From assembly GCA_020404105.1 (NCBI GenBank), contig JADBWH010000141.1, positions 1 to 50,574 on the forward strand: 50,574 bases of DNA, read 5' to 3'. This DNA is from Pseudanabaena sp. M53BS1SP1A06MG. Its GTDB lineage: Bacteria; Cyanobacteriota; Cyanobacteriia; Pseudanabaenales; Pseudanabaenaceae. The notes under the pieces are model-generated. The model made no database searches. It saw only the letters and a program-made list of their open reading frames with translations, and was not told where the DNA came from. Positions 8,908 to 18,516 of this stretch are shown here, one piece after another. Numbering within the stretch: position 1 is the stretch's first letter; every line of letters begins with the position of its first letter. A program made the position numbers and the translations under genes.

Positions 8908-10644
8908 TTATTTAGCTTTAGATTTTTGTAGTTGCTTTTCTTGACGTTTTTCGGCTTGTTTGGCTCGCTCCTTTTCTTTCTTTAGGGCATCTTTAGCTGC
9001 TTTGGCTGCCATTTCTGCCTTGTATTTAGCTTCTCGCGATTCTTCTTCCTTTTTCTCTTGGTAGTAAGCATAGTCACCTGCATACGCGACAAGATCACCA
9101 TCCCGAATTTCGACAATCTTGTTCGCCACTTGGGAGATGAAATAACGATCATGGGAGATTACTGCAACCGTACCCTCATATTCGCGTAAAGCTGCTTCAA
9201 GCATTTCTTTGGCAGGGATATCAAGGTGGTTAGTTGGCTCATCAAGGATCAAGAAATTGACAGGGGTAAGCAACATTTTCGCAAGGGCAAGTCGTGCTTT
9301 TTCACCGCCACTGAGATCACGGACTAATTTAAATACCGTGTCACCACTAAACAAGAATTTACCCAATACACCACGCACTTCTTCATGAGTCATTTTGGGA
9401 AAATCATCATGAATAGTATGAAATACGTCTTTATGCAAGTCGAGTGCTTCCGCTTGGTTTTGCTCAAAATAACCAATTAAGACATTATGTCCAAGGTTGA
9501 TTTCGCCCTCATTGTAGGTTTCTTTACCCACAACCATTTTGAGTAGGGTAGATTTGCCTGCGCCATTAGGTCCAAGGAAGGCAACGCGATCGCCTCTTTC
9601 AATTTCCAGATCTGCGCCTAGGAATAAAATTTGATCCCCATAGGCATGGGTGAGATCTTTAATTTCGACAGTGACACGCCCACTACGAGATGCAGGTGGA
9701 AAATGAAATTTGAGAGTCCGCACATCGCTCTCAGGGGATTCGATCCGTTCAATTTTTTCCAGTTGCTTTTCGCGGCTCTTGGCTTGTGTGCTACGTGTAG
9801 CACTTGCTCTAAAACGATCAACGAATACTTGCTGCTTTTCGATGTATTTTTGTTGCCGCTCAAATGCGGCACTCTGTGCCAACTTGGCTTCAGATTTTTG
9901 ATTGAGGTATGAGGTGTAATTACCCAAATAGGTGGTAGATACACCACGCTCAGTTTCCACAATTGAGGTACAGAGGCGATCAAGAAATTCGCGGTCATGA
10001 GAGACGATCACCATCGGTGTACTTAGTGATCGCAAATATTTTTCAAGCCACTCAATTGTTTCTAAGTCTAAGTGGTTCGTCGGCTCGTCCAATAGCAATA
10101 TATCTGGCGATTGCAGCAAAATTTTGCCTAAGCCCATCCGCATTTGCCAACCGCCGCTATATTCACTGACTAATCGATCGCCATCGTCAGTTTTAAATCC
10201 TAGTTCGGGCAAGAGCTTATCGATACGACTTTCCAATTCATAGCCATTGTGATCTTCAAACTGACGCTGGAGACGATCCATTTTTTTGAGAATCGGCTCA
10301 TAGTCCTCACCATCCTTCAGGTTTTCCAGATGGTGATGCACGATCGCTAATTCCTTTTGAATTTCACGAACATCCTGAAATGCTTGCCACATCTCTTGTT
10401 TGACAGTACGAGTCTCTTCGATATCAAATTCTTGGCTGAGGTAGGCAATTTTCAGACTTGCAGGGCGCACGATTTGCCCTGCGGTTGGTTCAATTTCCCC
10501 TGCGATAATCTTGAGCTGTGTTGATTTTCCCGCCCCATTGACACCGACTAAACCAATACGATCGCCTGTTTTGACTTCCCAGTTAACGTCTTTGAGGACT
10601 TCGCCAGTGGGATAAATTTTCTGAATGTGTTCGAGACGAAGCAT
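8908..10644 (-). CDS. ABC-F family ATPase
   Basis: Soluble protein with two tandem ABC ATPase domains and no membrane segments, 578 residues. The first domain shows Walker A GVNGAGKST (residue about 36) and signature YSGGWQMRMGLGK. The second shows GPNGAGKST (about 359) and signature LSGGEKARLALAK. Each has an ILLLDEPTNHLDL-like Walker B. The linker between the domains is highly charged, and the last 50 residues are a Lys/Glu/Ala coiled coil. ABC-F proteins act on the ribosome (translation regulation or rescue). The coiled-coil tail resembles the Uup/YfmR branch, but I do not assign a subfamily. Confidence 0.93.
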   Translation of the reverse strand: MLRLEHIQKIYPTGEVLKDVNWEVKTGDRIGLVGVNGAGKSTQLKIIAGEIEPTAGQIVRPASLKIAYLSQEFDIEETRTVKQEMWQAFQDVREIQKELAIVHHHLENLKDGEDYEPILKKMDRLQRQFEDHNGYELESRIDKLLPELGFKTDDGDRLVSEYSGGWQMRMGLGKILLQSPDILLLDEPTNHLDLETIEWLEKYLRSLSTPMVIVSHDREFLDRLCTSIVETERGVSTTYLGNYTSYLNQKSEAKLAQSAAFERQQKYIEKQQVFVDRFRASATRSTQAKSREKQLEKIERIESPESDVRTLKFHFPPASRSGRVTVEIKDLTHAYGDQILFLGADLEIERGDRVAFLGPNGAGKSTLLKMVVGKETYNEGEINLGHNVLIGYFEQNQAEALDLHKDVFHTIHDDFPKMTHEEVRGVLGKFLFSGDTVFKLVRDLSGGEKARLALAKMLLTPVNFLILDEPTNHLDIPAKEMLEAALREYEGTVAVISHDRYFISQVANKIVEIRDGDLVAYAGDYAYYQEKKEEESREAKYKAEMAAKAAKDALKKEKERAKQAEKRQEKQLQKSKAK

Positions 10645-10733
10645 AGGATTGGGGGAGCAACAAAACTTAACTTTTTATTAAGATTATCATTTTTTTGTAA
10701 CAAACGCATCATCTCGTACAAATAAAGCCTAGA

Positions 10734-10768
10734 AGAAGAGTGGCGACGGAAATCGTCGCCACTCTTCT
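10734..10768. other. Perfect 15-bp hairpin between divergent genes
   Basis: AGAAGAGTGGCGACG pairs perfectly with CGTCGCCACTCTTCT around the loop GAAAT. Both flanking genes point away from it, so it is not a terminator of either one. It could be a regulatory hairpin, an operator or another dispersed palindrome. Confidence 0.7.
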
Positions 10769-10864
10769 ATATTAGTGAAGATACAGCTTTAGGCGATCGC
10801 AGGCTAAACTATACATAACTTTACAATTCGCACTTTACAACTTGACAGGTCTAGAGCTATACCC

Positions 10865-12298
10865 ATGACTGCAAATACCCTACTGGAAGATGAACTTCAC
10901 TCTTTAAATACCAAAGCTAACGATTCACAGTTACAAATCCTGCCTGCGGGAGGAATAAATCCGCATCGTTTTGATTGGCAAGAGGTATGGTATCCCGTCT
11001 TTTATATAGAAGATTTAGATAAAAAGAAACCGCACAAATTTACCTTACTGGAACGAGATCTTGTAATTTGGTGGGATGGTCAGAGTCAATCATGGAAAGC
11101 CTTTGACGATCGCTGTCCCCATCGCCTCGTCCCGCTATCGGAAGGGAGAATTGCTGAGGATGGTTTACTCGAATGTCCCTATCATGGTTGGGCATTTAAG
11201 GGAGATGGCAGTTGCGATCGCATTCCTCAACAGCCAGAAAGTGGCGATGCCCACAGATCAAAACGTGCTTGTGTGAAGTCACTTCCTACCGCAGAACGTC
11301 AGGGAATGCTCTTCATTTATGCTGGCAAACCTGAAAATGCCCCCAATGTCAAAATCCCTATCATCGATCCACTTGAATCTGAGCCAGAGAAATGGACTCT
11401 ATTTGGTACTTTTCGGGATCTTCCCTACGATGCAATTACCCTTTTAGAAAATGTCCTTGATGCTAGTCATCTCCCCTTTACGCATCATAAATCAGTGGGC
11501 AATCGGGCTAATGCTTCTCCCATGTTTTTAGAAGTGCTAGAAACTCATAAACATGGCTTTAATGGTACTTGGGCAGAAGGTCCTCGACGTGGCAAATTAG
11601 GAAAACAGGATACGACTTTTATTGCACCTTCATTAATGTGGCATGACCTCACTTCCAAGCAATTTGGCAGAACGATGACAGTGGTTTATGCTACTCCCAC
11701 CCGCAAAGGTGAATGTCGGATGTTTGCCCGCTTCCCTTTCCAATTCAATTCTGCTATTCCCAGATTTTTTATCAGTATTACACCCCGTTGGTATTCCCAT
11801 ATTGGACAGAATGGCATTCTGGAAGATGATCAAATCTTTTTGCATTATCAAGAACGTTATCTAGAGCAAGCGCTTGCTCAACCCGAAAACAGCGATAATT
11901 ACGCTAAGGCTTGCTATTTACCAACATCTGCTGATGCTTATGTTTCAGAACTACGGAAATGGTTGAATCGCTATGAAGCTGATCCATTTGTAGGACAAAG
12001 GTTAACTTCCCCCATTGCAAAGGAAGTTTTGTTAGAGCGTTATCATTCCCATACTTCTAAATGTGCCAGTTGTCGTCAGGCTTTGCGAACTGTGCGATCG
12101 CTCAAAACCGCAAGCATCATCACTGCGGCGATCGCATGGACAGTTACCCCCTTAATTAGCTATTTCCTCACTGCTAACCTCTTAACGATTGCGCTCGGTT
12201 CTACTGTTGCGATCATTGCGATCATTGTGTGGTTCATCTGCAATAAGTTAGAGCGTAAGTTTATCTACGGGCAGGAAACACCTCTACGCAATCTGTAG
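10865..12298 (+). CDS. Rieske non-heme iron oxygenase, PaO/Tic55/PTC52-like
   Basis: Membrane-associated ring-modifying oxygenase of the pheophorbide a oxygenase family, 477 residues. The Rieske [2Fe-2S] site is C84-x-H86 and C104-x2-H107 (CPHR and CPYHGW). The mononuclear iron site matches D199-x2-H202-x4-H207 in LDASHLPFTHH. Near the C-terminus a CxxC pair (C400, C403 in KCASC), characteristic of the plant PaO/Tic55/PTC52 group, precedes two hydrophobic segments that should anchor the protein in a membrane. Chlorophyll-breakdown or protochlorophyllide substrates are known for plant relatives; the cyanobacterial substrate cannot be inferred. A GST-like gene follows 51 nt downstream. Confidence 0.9.
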   Translation: MTANTLLEDELHSLNTKANDSQLQILPAGGINPHRFDWQEVWYPVFYIEDLDKKKPHKFTLLERDLVIWWDGQSQSWKAFDDRCPHRLVPLSEGRIAEDGLLECPYHGWAFKGDGSCDRIPQQPESGDAHRSKRACVKSLPTAERQGMLFIYAGKPENAPNVKIPIIDPLESEPEKWTLFGTFRDLPYDAITLLENVLDASHLPFTHHKSVGNRANASPMFLEVLETHKHGFNGTWAEGPRRGKLGKQDTTFIAPSLMWHDLTSKQFGRTMTVVYATPTRKGECRMFARFPFQFNSAIPRFFISITPRWYSHIGQNGILEDDQIFLHYQERYLEQALAQPENSDNYAKACYLPTSADAYVSELRKWLNRYEADPFVGQRLTSPIAKEVLLERYHSHTSKCASCRQALRTVRSLKTASIITAAIAWTVTPLISYFLTANLLTIALGSTVAIIAIIVWFICNKLERKFIYGQETPLRNL

Positions 12299-12349
12299 TA
12301 ATATTGATATTGACCGCACAATTACATTTCTATATTCAATTCCCATATT

Positions 12350-12904
12350 ATGACTAAACTCTATGGTGGCGCGAGAAGTCGAGCTTCAATTGTAAAATGG
12401 TATTTAGAAGAAATTCAAGCTCCCTATGAATTCCAACTTCTCGATATGCAAGCAGGTGAGCACTTACAACCTGACTTTTTGCAAATTAATCCCTTCGGCA
12501 AAGTTCCTGCGATCGCTGATGGTGATTTTCAATTATGGGAATCGGGTGCAATTTTGCTCTATCTCGCCGATAAATATGAACAGGTGAAAACTTTACAGGA
12601 AAGAGCGATCGCCTCTCAATGGGTGTTGTTTGCTAATGCCACCCTTGGCACTGGCTTGTTTGTTGCCGAAAGCCGTGAAAAGGAAACTCCTCGCCTGCTC
12701 AGTGCTTTAAATAAAGTTCTCGAAAACAAACATTATCTCACAGGTGATAATTTCTCTGTTGCGGATGTGGCAGTTGGTTCAATTCTGGGCTATGGAATTT
12801 TGATGTTGAAACTATCCTATGCCGATTATCCCGCGATCGATGCCTATGTCAAACGCATTAGCGATCGCCCTGCCTACAAAAAAGCAATTGTAGGAATTAC
12901 ATAG
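12350..12904 (+). CDS. Glutathione S-transferase family protein
   Basis: 184 residues. The N-terminal thioredoxin-like half contains the GST pattern NPFGKVPAI and the glutathione-binding LWESGAILLYLADKY. The C-terminal half is helical and includes the family N-capping segment FSVADVAVGS. Ser9/Ser12 in GGARSRAS are candidates for activating the thiol, which suggests a theta- or beta-like class. It probably shares a transcript with the upstream oxygenase, in keeping with detoxification of reactive products, though this is inference. A terminator follows at 12911. Confidence 0.88.
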   Translation: MTKLYGGARSRASIVKWYLEEIQAPYEFQLLDMQAGEHLQPDFLQINPFGKVPAIADGDFQLWESGAILLYLADKYEQVKTLQERAIASQWVLFANATLGTGLFVAESREKETPRLLSALNKVLENKHYLTGDNFSVADVAVGSILGYGILMLKLSYADYPAIDAYVKRISDRPAYKKAIVGIT

Positions 12905-12910
12905 ACGAAT

Positions 12911-12936
12911 GGGGCGCTCTGCGTCCCTAATTTTTA
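12911..12936 (+). terminator. Terminator after the GST gene
   Basis: GGGGCGC and GCGTCCC form a 7-bp stem with one G-T pair around a TCT loop. TAATTTTTATTT follows, 7 nt after the stop codon. Confidence 0.7.
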
Positions 12937-12958
12937 TTTATATGCAAGTTACGATAGT

Positions 12959-13561
12959 GTGATTGAATCGATTACAGATACTCAGCAAGACAAGCGCCAA
13001 ATCAAACGACGGCTCCGAAAAGACTTACTTACTAAACGTCGCCACATCCCCCGTGAAGTTTGGCAGCAAAAAAGCCTAGCACTATGCGATCGCCTTAACA
13101 ACTGGCAAACATTCCGACAAGCACAAAATGTCTTAGCCTTTACTAGTTTTCGGCAAGAACCAGATTTGAGTCCACTGTGGCAAAGCTTCCCGAAAAAGAA
13201 TTGGGGATTTGCGCGTTGTATCGAAAAAGATATGGTGTGGCATCAAGTAGCGATCGCTGATTTCTCTAACCAGATGCAATTAGGAGCTTTTAATATCCTT
13301 GAGCCGCATCCTGATTTACCACTGATAGATTTAGCAAATATTGATCTAATCTTGATCCCTGCGGTAGCTGGCGATCGCTTGGGCTATCGCTTAGGCTACG
13401 GCGGCGGCTTTTATGATCGTTGGTTGCCTCACTCCACAGGATTGAAGGTAGGCATTATTTTCGATGAGTTTTATGTAGATGAATTACCCCATGATCCTTG
13501 GGATATACCATTAGATGCGATCTTTACCGACTCCAAAGCCTTAATGCTAGGATTACGTTAG
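12959..13561 (+). CDS. 5-formyltetrahydrofolate cyclo-ligase
   Basis: ATP-dependent conversion of 5-formyl-THF to 5,10-methenyl-THF, in one-carbon metabolism. The 200-residue product shows the basic N-terminus (KRRLRKDLLTKRR), the NVLAFTSFRQEPDL strand and the ATP/Mg signature LGYRLGYGGGFYDRWL (about residues 140-155). The start is GTG at 12959; no better ATG lies in frame upstream. The downstream DUF29 gene starts 17 nt after the stop, so the two are probably cotranscribed. Confidence 0.92.
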   Translation: MIESITDTQQDKRQIKRRLRKDLLTKRRHIPREVWQQKSLALCDRLNNWQTFRQAQNVLAFTSFRQEPDLSPLWQSFPKKNWGFARCIEKDMVWHQVAIADFSNQMQLGAFNILEPHPDLPLIDLANIDLILIPAVAGDRLGYRLGYGGGFYDRWLPHSTGLKVGIIFDEFYVDELPHDPWDIPLDAIFTDSKALMLGLR

Positions 13562-13578
13562 CGTTCAACTGGGTAAAT

Positions 13579-14061
13579 ATGGCGATCGCATCAGACAAAA
13601 CGCAAATAGACAAAACGCAAATCAAATCCCATCATGATCTCTATGAAGATGACTTTTGTCTATGGATAGAGCAAGCATTGGTATTGCTGCGTCAAGGCAA
13701 CCTTAGAGATTTGGACTTGGAGAATTTGCTTGAAGAAATTGAAGACATGGGTAATAGTCAAAAACAAGCTCTAGAGAGCAATTTAAAAGTTATCCTCATG
13801 CATTTACTCAAATACAAATACCAACCCGAAAAACGCTCTAATTGTTGGCTATATACCCTAACTGAACATCGTCAGAGAATCCGCAAAGCTTTCAAAAATA
13901 GTCCTAGCCTCAAGAGACATTTTTTGCAAGAGTTTGCTGATGTTTATCTAGATGCCAAAAAACTTGCTGCGATCGAAACAGGACTACCAAGCCAGACTTT
14001 TCCCGCAGCATCACCATTTACACCCGATCAAGTCACCGATGAAGAATATCTACCTGAATAG
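13579..14061 (+). CDS. DUF29 family protein
   Basis: Small acidic helical protein of the DUF29 family, abundant in cyanobacteria and of unknown function. The typical core is visible: HDLYEDDFCLWIEQALVLL, then DLENLLEEIEDMG and LKVILMHLLKYKYQPEK, ending with RRIxKAFxxSPSLKRHF-like and FPAASPFT segments. I place the start at ATG 13579, giving 160 residues. The longer open frame would overlap the upstream gene by 64 bases. HIP1 covers codons 2-4. Confidence 0.85.
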   Translation: MAIASDKTQIDKTQIKSHHDLYEDDFCLWIEQALVLLRQGNLRDLDLENLLEEIEDMGNSQKQALESNLKVILMHLLKYKYQPEKRSNCWLYTLTEHRQRIRKAFKNSPSLKRHFLQEFADVYLDAKKLAAIETGLPSQTFPAASPFTPDQVTDEEYLPE

Positions 14062-14173
14062 CAAAGGTTGATCGAGTGCCGATTTTTAGTTTGTACAGTA
14101 AGCCGCGACCCAAAAATCGCTTCTTGAGTTTGTACGGTAAGCCGATCTAGTTACTTACTCTTTTCGCAGTATA

Positions 14174-14200
14174 TTAGCACTCAGTGAGACAGAGTGCTAA
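14174..14200 (+). promoter_or_regulatory. CIRCE operator (HrcA binding site)
   Basis: Perfect TTAGCACTC-N9-GAGTGCTAA, 97 bp before groES. HrcA binding here represses groESL until heat shock. A candidate -10 TATATT at 14170-14175 overlaps the left arm, so bound repressor would block the promoter. An 18-bp direct repeat, AGTTTGTACRGTAAGCCG, sits upstream at 14088 and 14127. Confidence 0.96.
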
Positions 14201-14296
14201 AGCACCCAATGTGTGACTAAGGCAAGACAAATTTCCACCGTAAGTCACAACCTGCAAAGTCCACACTGATTAGATTTTTATGGAGGTATAGCTATA

Positions 14297-14608
14297 GTGG
14301 CATCGTTAACCCTAAACACTGGTACATTGCAACCCCTAGGCGATCGCCTATTGGTAAAAGTAGCAACTAAAGAAGAAAAAACTGTAGGTGGTATTTTCTT
14401 GCCAGACACAGCCCAAGAAAAGCCGCAAATCGGTGAAGTAACTGCCGTTGGTCCTGGAGTTCGCAACGACAAAGGGGCTCGCGTTGCGTTAGAGGTCAAG
14501 GCAGGCGATAAAGTCCTGTACTCCAAGTATGCAGGCACTGAAGTCAAAATTGACAGCGTAGATTATTTGCTGCTTGCAGAAAGAGATATTCTTGCGATCG
14601 TTGAATAA
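14297..14608 (+). CDS. groES: Co-chaperonin GroES
   Basis: 103-residue lid of the GroEL chaperonin. Family features are [10 protein letters not shown], the mobile-loop region [18 protein letters not shown] (residues 27-44), and the C-terminal [14 protein letters not shown]. The start is GTG at 14297; GGAGG at about 14282 lies about 10 nt upstream. It lies under the CIRCE operator and 133 nt ahead of groEL. Confidence 0.97.
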   Translation: MASLTLNTGTLQPLGDRLLVKVATKEEKTVGGIFLPDTAQEKPQIGEVTAVGPGVRNDKGARVALEVKAGDKVLYSKYAGTEVKIDSVDYLLLAERDILAIVE

Positions 14609-14693
14609 AGCTCATAGCTGTTATCCATTAGCCTTCAAAACTCTTCATCCAGAAGCAATCTAAAAGAGCTAAAAGCTAATTGCTAAAAGCTAA

Positions 14694-16394
<1,701 letters not shown>

Positions 16395-16408
16395 TTGCCA
16401 TTCACAAA

Positions 16409-16442
16409 AAGAGGGGGACGCTAAGCGTCCCCCTCTTTTTTG
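16409..16442 (+). terminator. groEL terminator
   Basis: AAGAGGGGGACG pairs with CGTCCCCCTCTT around a CTAAG-type loop, followed by a T-run. It begins 14 nt after the groEL stop. Confidence 0.93.
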
Positions 16443-16487
16443 TTTTTTAATGATGTAACAGTCAAAGTGTATTGCATCATTATCAAT

Positions 16488-16578
16488 ACAGTGCTGTACG
16501 CTGACTTAAAACCCAGAAGATTTTTTGAAAGATGTGCGGAGCAAATCTTTCAAAAAATCTTCTGCATCAACGGACTGT
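16488..16578. repeat. Dispersed palindromic repeat, family P3 (copy 2)
   Basis: The unit begins CAGTGCTGTACGCTGACTT. AGAAGATTTTTTGAAAGAT pairs with its complement around a centre containing GCGGAGC (16536-16542). It lies between groEL and the DUF1995 gene. Confidence 0.75.
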
Positions 16579-16617
16579 AATCTAAAAAATCAATAATCTA
16601 AAAACAATTTATTTAAT

Positions 16618-17328
16618 ATGACTCAATCAACTGAACCCGTTTTACTTCCGAATAATTTAGAAGATACGACTGAGCAGGCGATCGCTGCTACATATCAGGC
16701 GATCGCGGATGGAGCTACACGTATTCTTGTAGATTTGCGCTTTCCTGAGCTGAAATCGATGCCGATCGCCTATGAGTTTGCCTGTAGTTTTAATGAGTGT
16801 TATGGCAATGCATGGCACGCAATTTTTTCTGATGCAGGAGCAGCCGCATTAGCAAAACGTGAATGGATAGATCTTGATGTGTCAGTACGTGGAGTCAATG
16901 AAGGTCGTAGGGCGATTCGTGAAGAAGACAAAGCTTTTTTATTGGTAGAACCCAGTTCCGTTGAAGTTGATCAGGTTGAGAAATTGGTGCAACTAGCAGG
17001 CGATCGCCCCTTTGTGATGCTCAATCCTCGTCTTGAAAATAGTGAGGTCGGTTTGGGACTTTCTGCAAGACGACTACGAGATCGCTTTTTAAGTACTTTC
17101 GAGACTGCTTACTACATTAAGCCTCTAGAGCTTGGCGCATTATGGCGTTGCTATCCGCAAACATGGCAGGTGTGGGTGAATACTGAAGAGGGAATGCAAT
17201 TTCTTTCGGAAGTAGAACAGCGTCCTTCTAGTGACGATATCGATCGCATCTTCCGTCAGAAAACTGGACAGAAGACAGGTTCTTTTTTAGGTCGTTTACA
17301 AGAGTTATTTAGTGCTTTAGGAAGATAA
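16618..17328 (+). CDS. DUF1995 family protein
   Basis: 236-residue soluble protein of the DUF1995 family, shared by cyanobacteria and plastids. The plant relative LPA3 helps photosystem II assembly, but a role here is only by analogy. Family-like segments are ATRILVDLRFPELK (about 34-47), a central acidic strand FLLVEPSSVEVDQVEKL, FVMLNPRLEN, and the aromatic stretch ALWRCYPQTWQVWVN near 178-192. No signal peptide or membrane helix is present. Start ATG 16618. It converges on the livH-like gene across a shared hairpin. Confidence 0.85.
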   Translation: MTQSTEPVLLPNNLEDTTEQAIAATYQAIADGATRILVDLRFPELKSMPIAYEFACSFNECYGNAWHAIFSDAGAAALAKREWIDLDVSVRGVNEGRRAIREEDKAFLLVEPSSVEVDQVEKLVQLAGDRPFVMLNPRLENSEVGLGLSARRLRDRFLSTFETAYYIKPLELGALWRCYPQTWQVWVNTEEGMQFLSEVEQRPSSDDIDRIFRQKTGQKTGSFLGRLQELFSALGR

Positions 17329-17330
17329 AA

Positions 17331-17365
17331 ATAGTTTAGGCGGCGCGAAGTGCCGCCTAAACTAT
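17331..17365. terminator. Bidirectional hairpin between converging genes
   Basis: ATAGTTTAGGCGG pairs with CCGCCTAAACTAT around CGCGAAGTG. It lies 3 nt after the DUF1995 stop and 13 nt before the end of the livH-like gene, so it can terminate both. Confidence 0.75.
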
Positions 17366-17377
17366 CTAAAACAGTTT

Positions 17378-18277
17378 TTAAATCGTTCCTTTAAATAGTC
17401 CTTGCGGCTTGAAAAGTAACACTAGAATCATAATCACTAGACCTACGCCTAGTTTGTAGTCCGTGCCAATACAGTATTTTTGCAATTCACCTAAAGCGGT
17501 GGGGCAGGTCGTTGCCACCTCTTGGGAAATACCGACGATCAATGCACCTGCGATCGCGCCATAGGGATTGCCAATACCGCCCAAAATTACCGCCGCGAAC
17601 ATGGGCAAAATCAAGAACCAACCCATATTTGGACGCAAGTTGGTAATCAGTCCATACATACTGCCTCCAAAAGCGGTCATGCCTCCCGCAATTACCCATG
17701 TCCATACAATCACAGCATTGACATTAATACCTGCAACTTTGGCAAGTTCAGGGTTATCAGCAACTGCTCGCATCGCTTTACCAATTTTGGTGTTTTGGAG
17801 CAAATAGTACAGCCCTGCAATTACAGCGATCGCGGCAATGATGACAACAATTTTATTGCGGGTGATAGCTAAGCCGAATACATCAATTGCGGGGAAAGTT
17901 GGCAAATTATATTTCTGTGGTTTTGCGCCCCAAGCAAGAACGATCACATTACGCATCACCAGTGCTAATCCAATGGAAACAATCATCATCGTGGTTGCCG
18001 TAGCACGTTTAGTACGTAATGGCTGCCAGAGAATTTTTTCGCAGAGTAAGACTATGGCGATGGAGATACCACTACCCAAAGCGATCGATAACCAAATATC
18101 AAGTTTGAGGGTAGTATTGGCAAGAAAGGCAAGGTATGCACCAAGGGTGAGAATGTCGCCGTGGGCGAAGTTTGCAAGGCGCAAGATGCCATAGGTGAGC
18201 GTTAAACCAACTGCGGCAAGGGCAATAATGCTGCCGACAGCGATACCATCAATGGTTGATTGCAGGACTTCCAGCAT
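17378..18277 (-). CDS. livH: Branched-chain/neutral amino-acid ABC transporter permease, LivH type
   Basis: 299-residue inner-membrane permease, the second membrane subunit of the importer that needs LivM. The family start (GIAVGSIIALAAVGLTLTYGILRLANFAHGD) and the coupling-loop segment TKIGKAMRAVADNPELAKVAGINV (about 163-186) are clear. Near the C-terminus comes the conserved FAAVILGGIGNPYGAIAGA. The LivM-type partner is at 241-1206, separated by about 16 kb of unrelated genes. NatD is the likely cyanobacterial name. Confidence 0.92.
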   Translation of the reverse strand: MLEVLQSTIDGIAVGSIIALAAVGLTLTYGILRLANFAHGDILTLGAYLAFLANTTLKLDIWLSIALGSGISIAIVLLCEKILWQPLRTKRATATTMMIVSIGLALVMRNVIVLAWGAKPQKYNLPTFPAIDVFGLAITRNKIVVIIAAIAVIAGLYYLLQNTKIGKAMRAVADNPELAKVAGINVNAVIVWTWVIAGGMTAFGGSMYGLITNLRPNMGWFLILPMFAAVILGGIGNPYGAIAGALIVGISQEVATTCPTALGELQKYCIGTDYKLGVGLVIMILVLLFKPQGLFKGTI

Positions 18278-18362
18278 TAAGAAATTGTGATAGAGCTTGA
18301 TTGCTATTCACTCTAGCTAATTTCCTCCAGATTTAAAAGCGATCGCTAAAAAACTAGAAGCG

Positions 18363-18469
18363 TAATACCAAATCAAAAAAGTGTAATAACACTTTTTTGA
18401 TTTAAAACCTAAACCTAGTAAGGGTTTTGAAATAAAAAAATGGCTACGCCATTTTTTTATTTGGTATAA
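18363..18469. repeat. MITE-like element with ATACCAAAT ends
   Basis: ATACCAAAT at 18365-18373 and ATTTGGTAT at 18459-18467 form terminal inverted repeats. Inside are two palindromes: AATCAAAAAAGTG facing its complement, and AAATAAAAAAATG facing its complement around GCTACGC (18443-18449). The two-palindrome design resembles the terminal repeat of the window. No clear target duplication is seen. Confidence 0.6.
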
Positions 18470-18516
18470 CTAGCGTGGGTGTAAAATGTCTAGGTTTCTG
18501 ACATTTTGAGCTTGAC

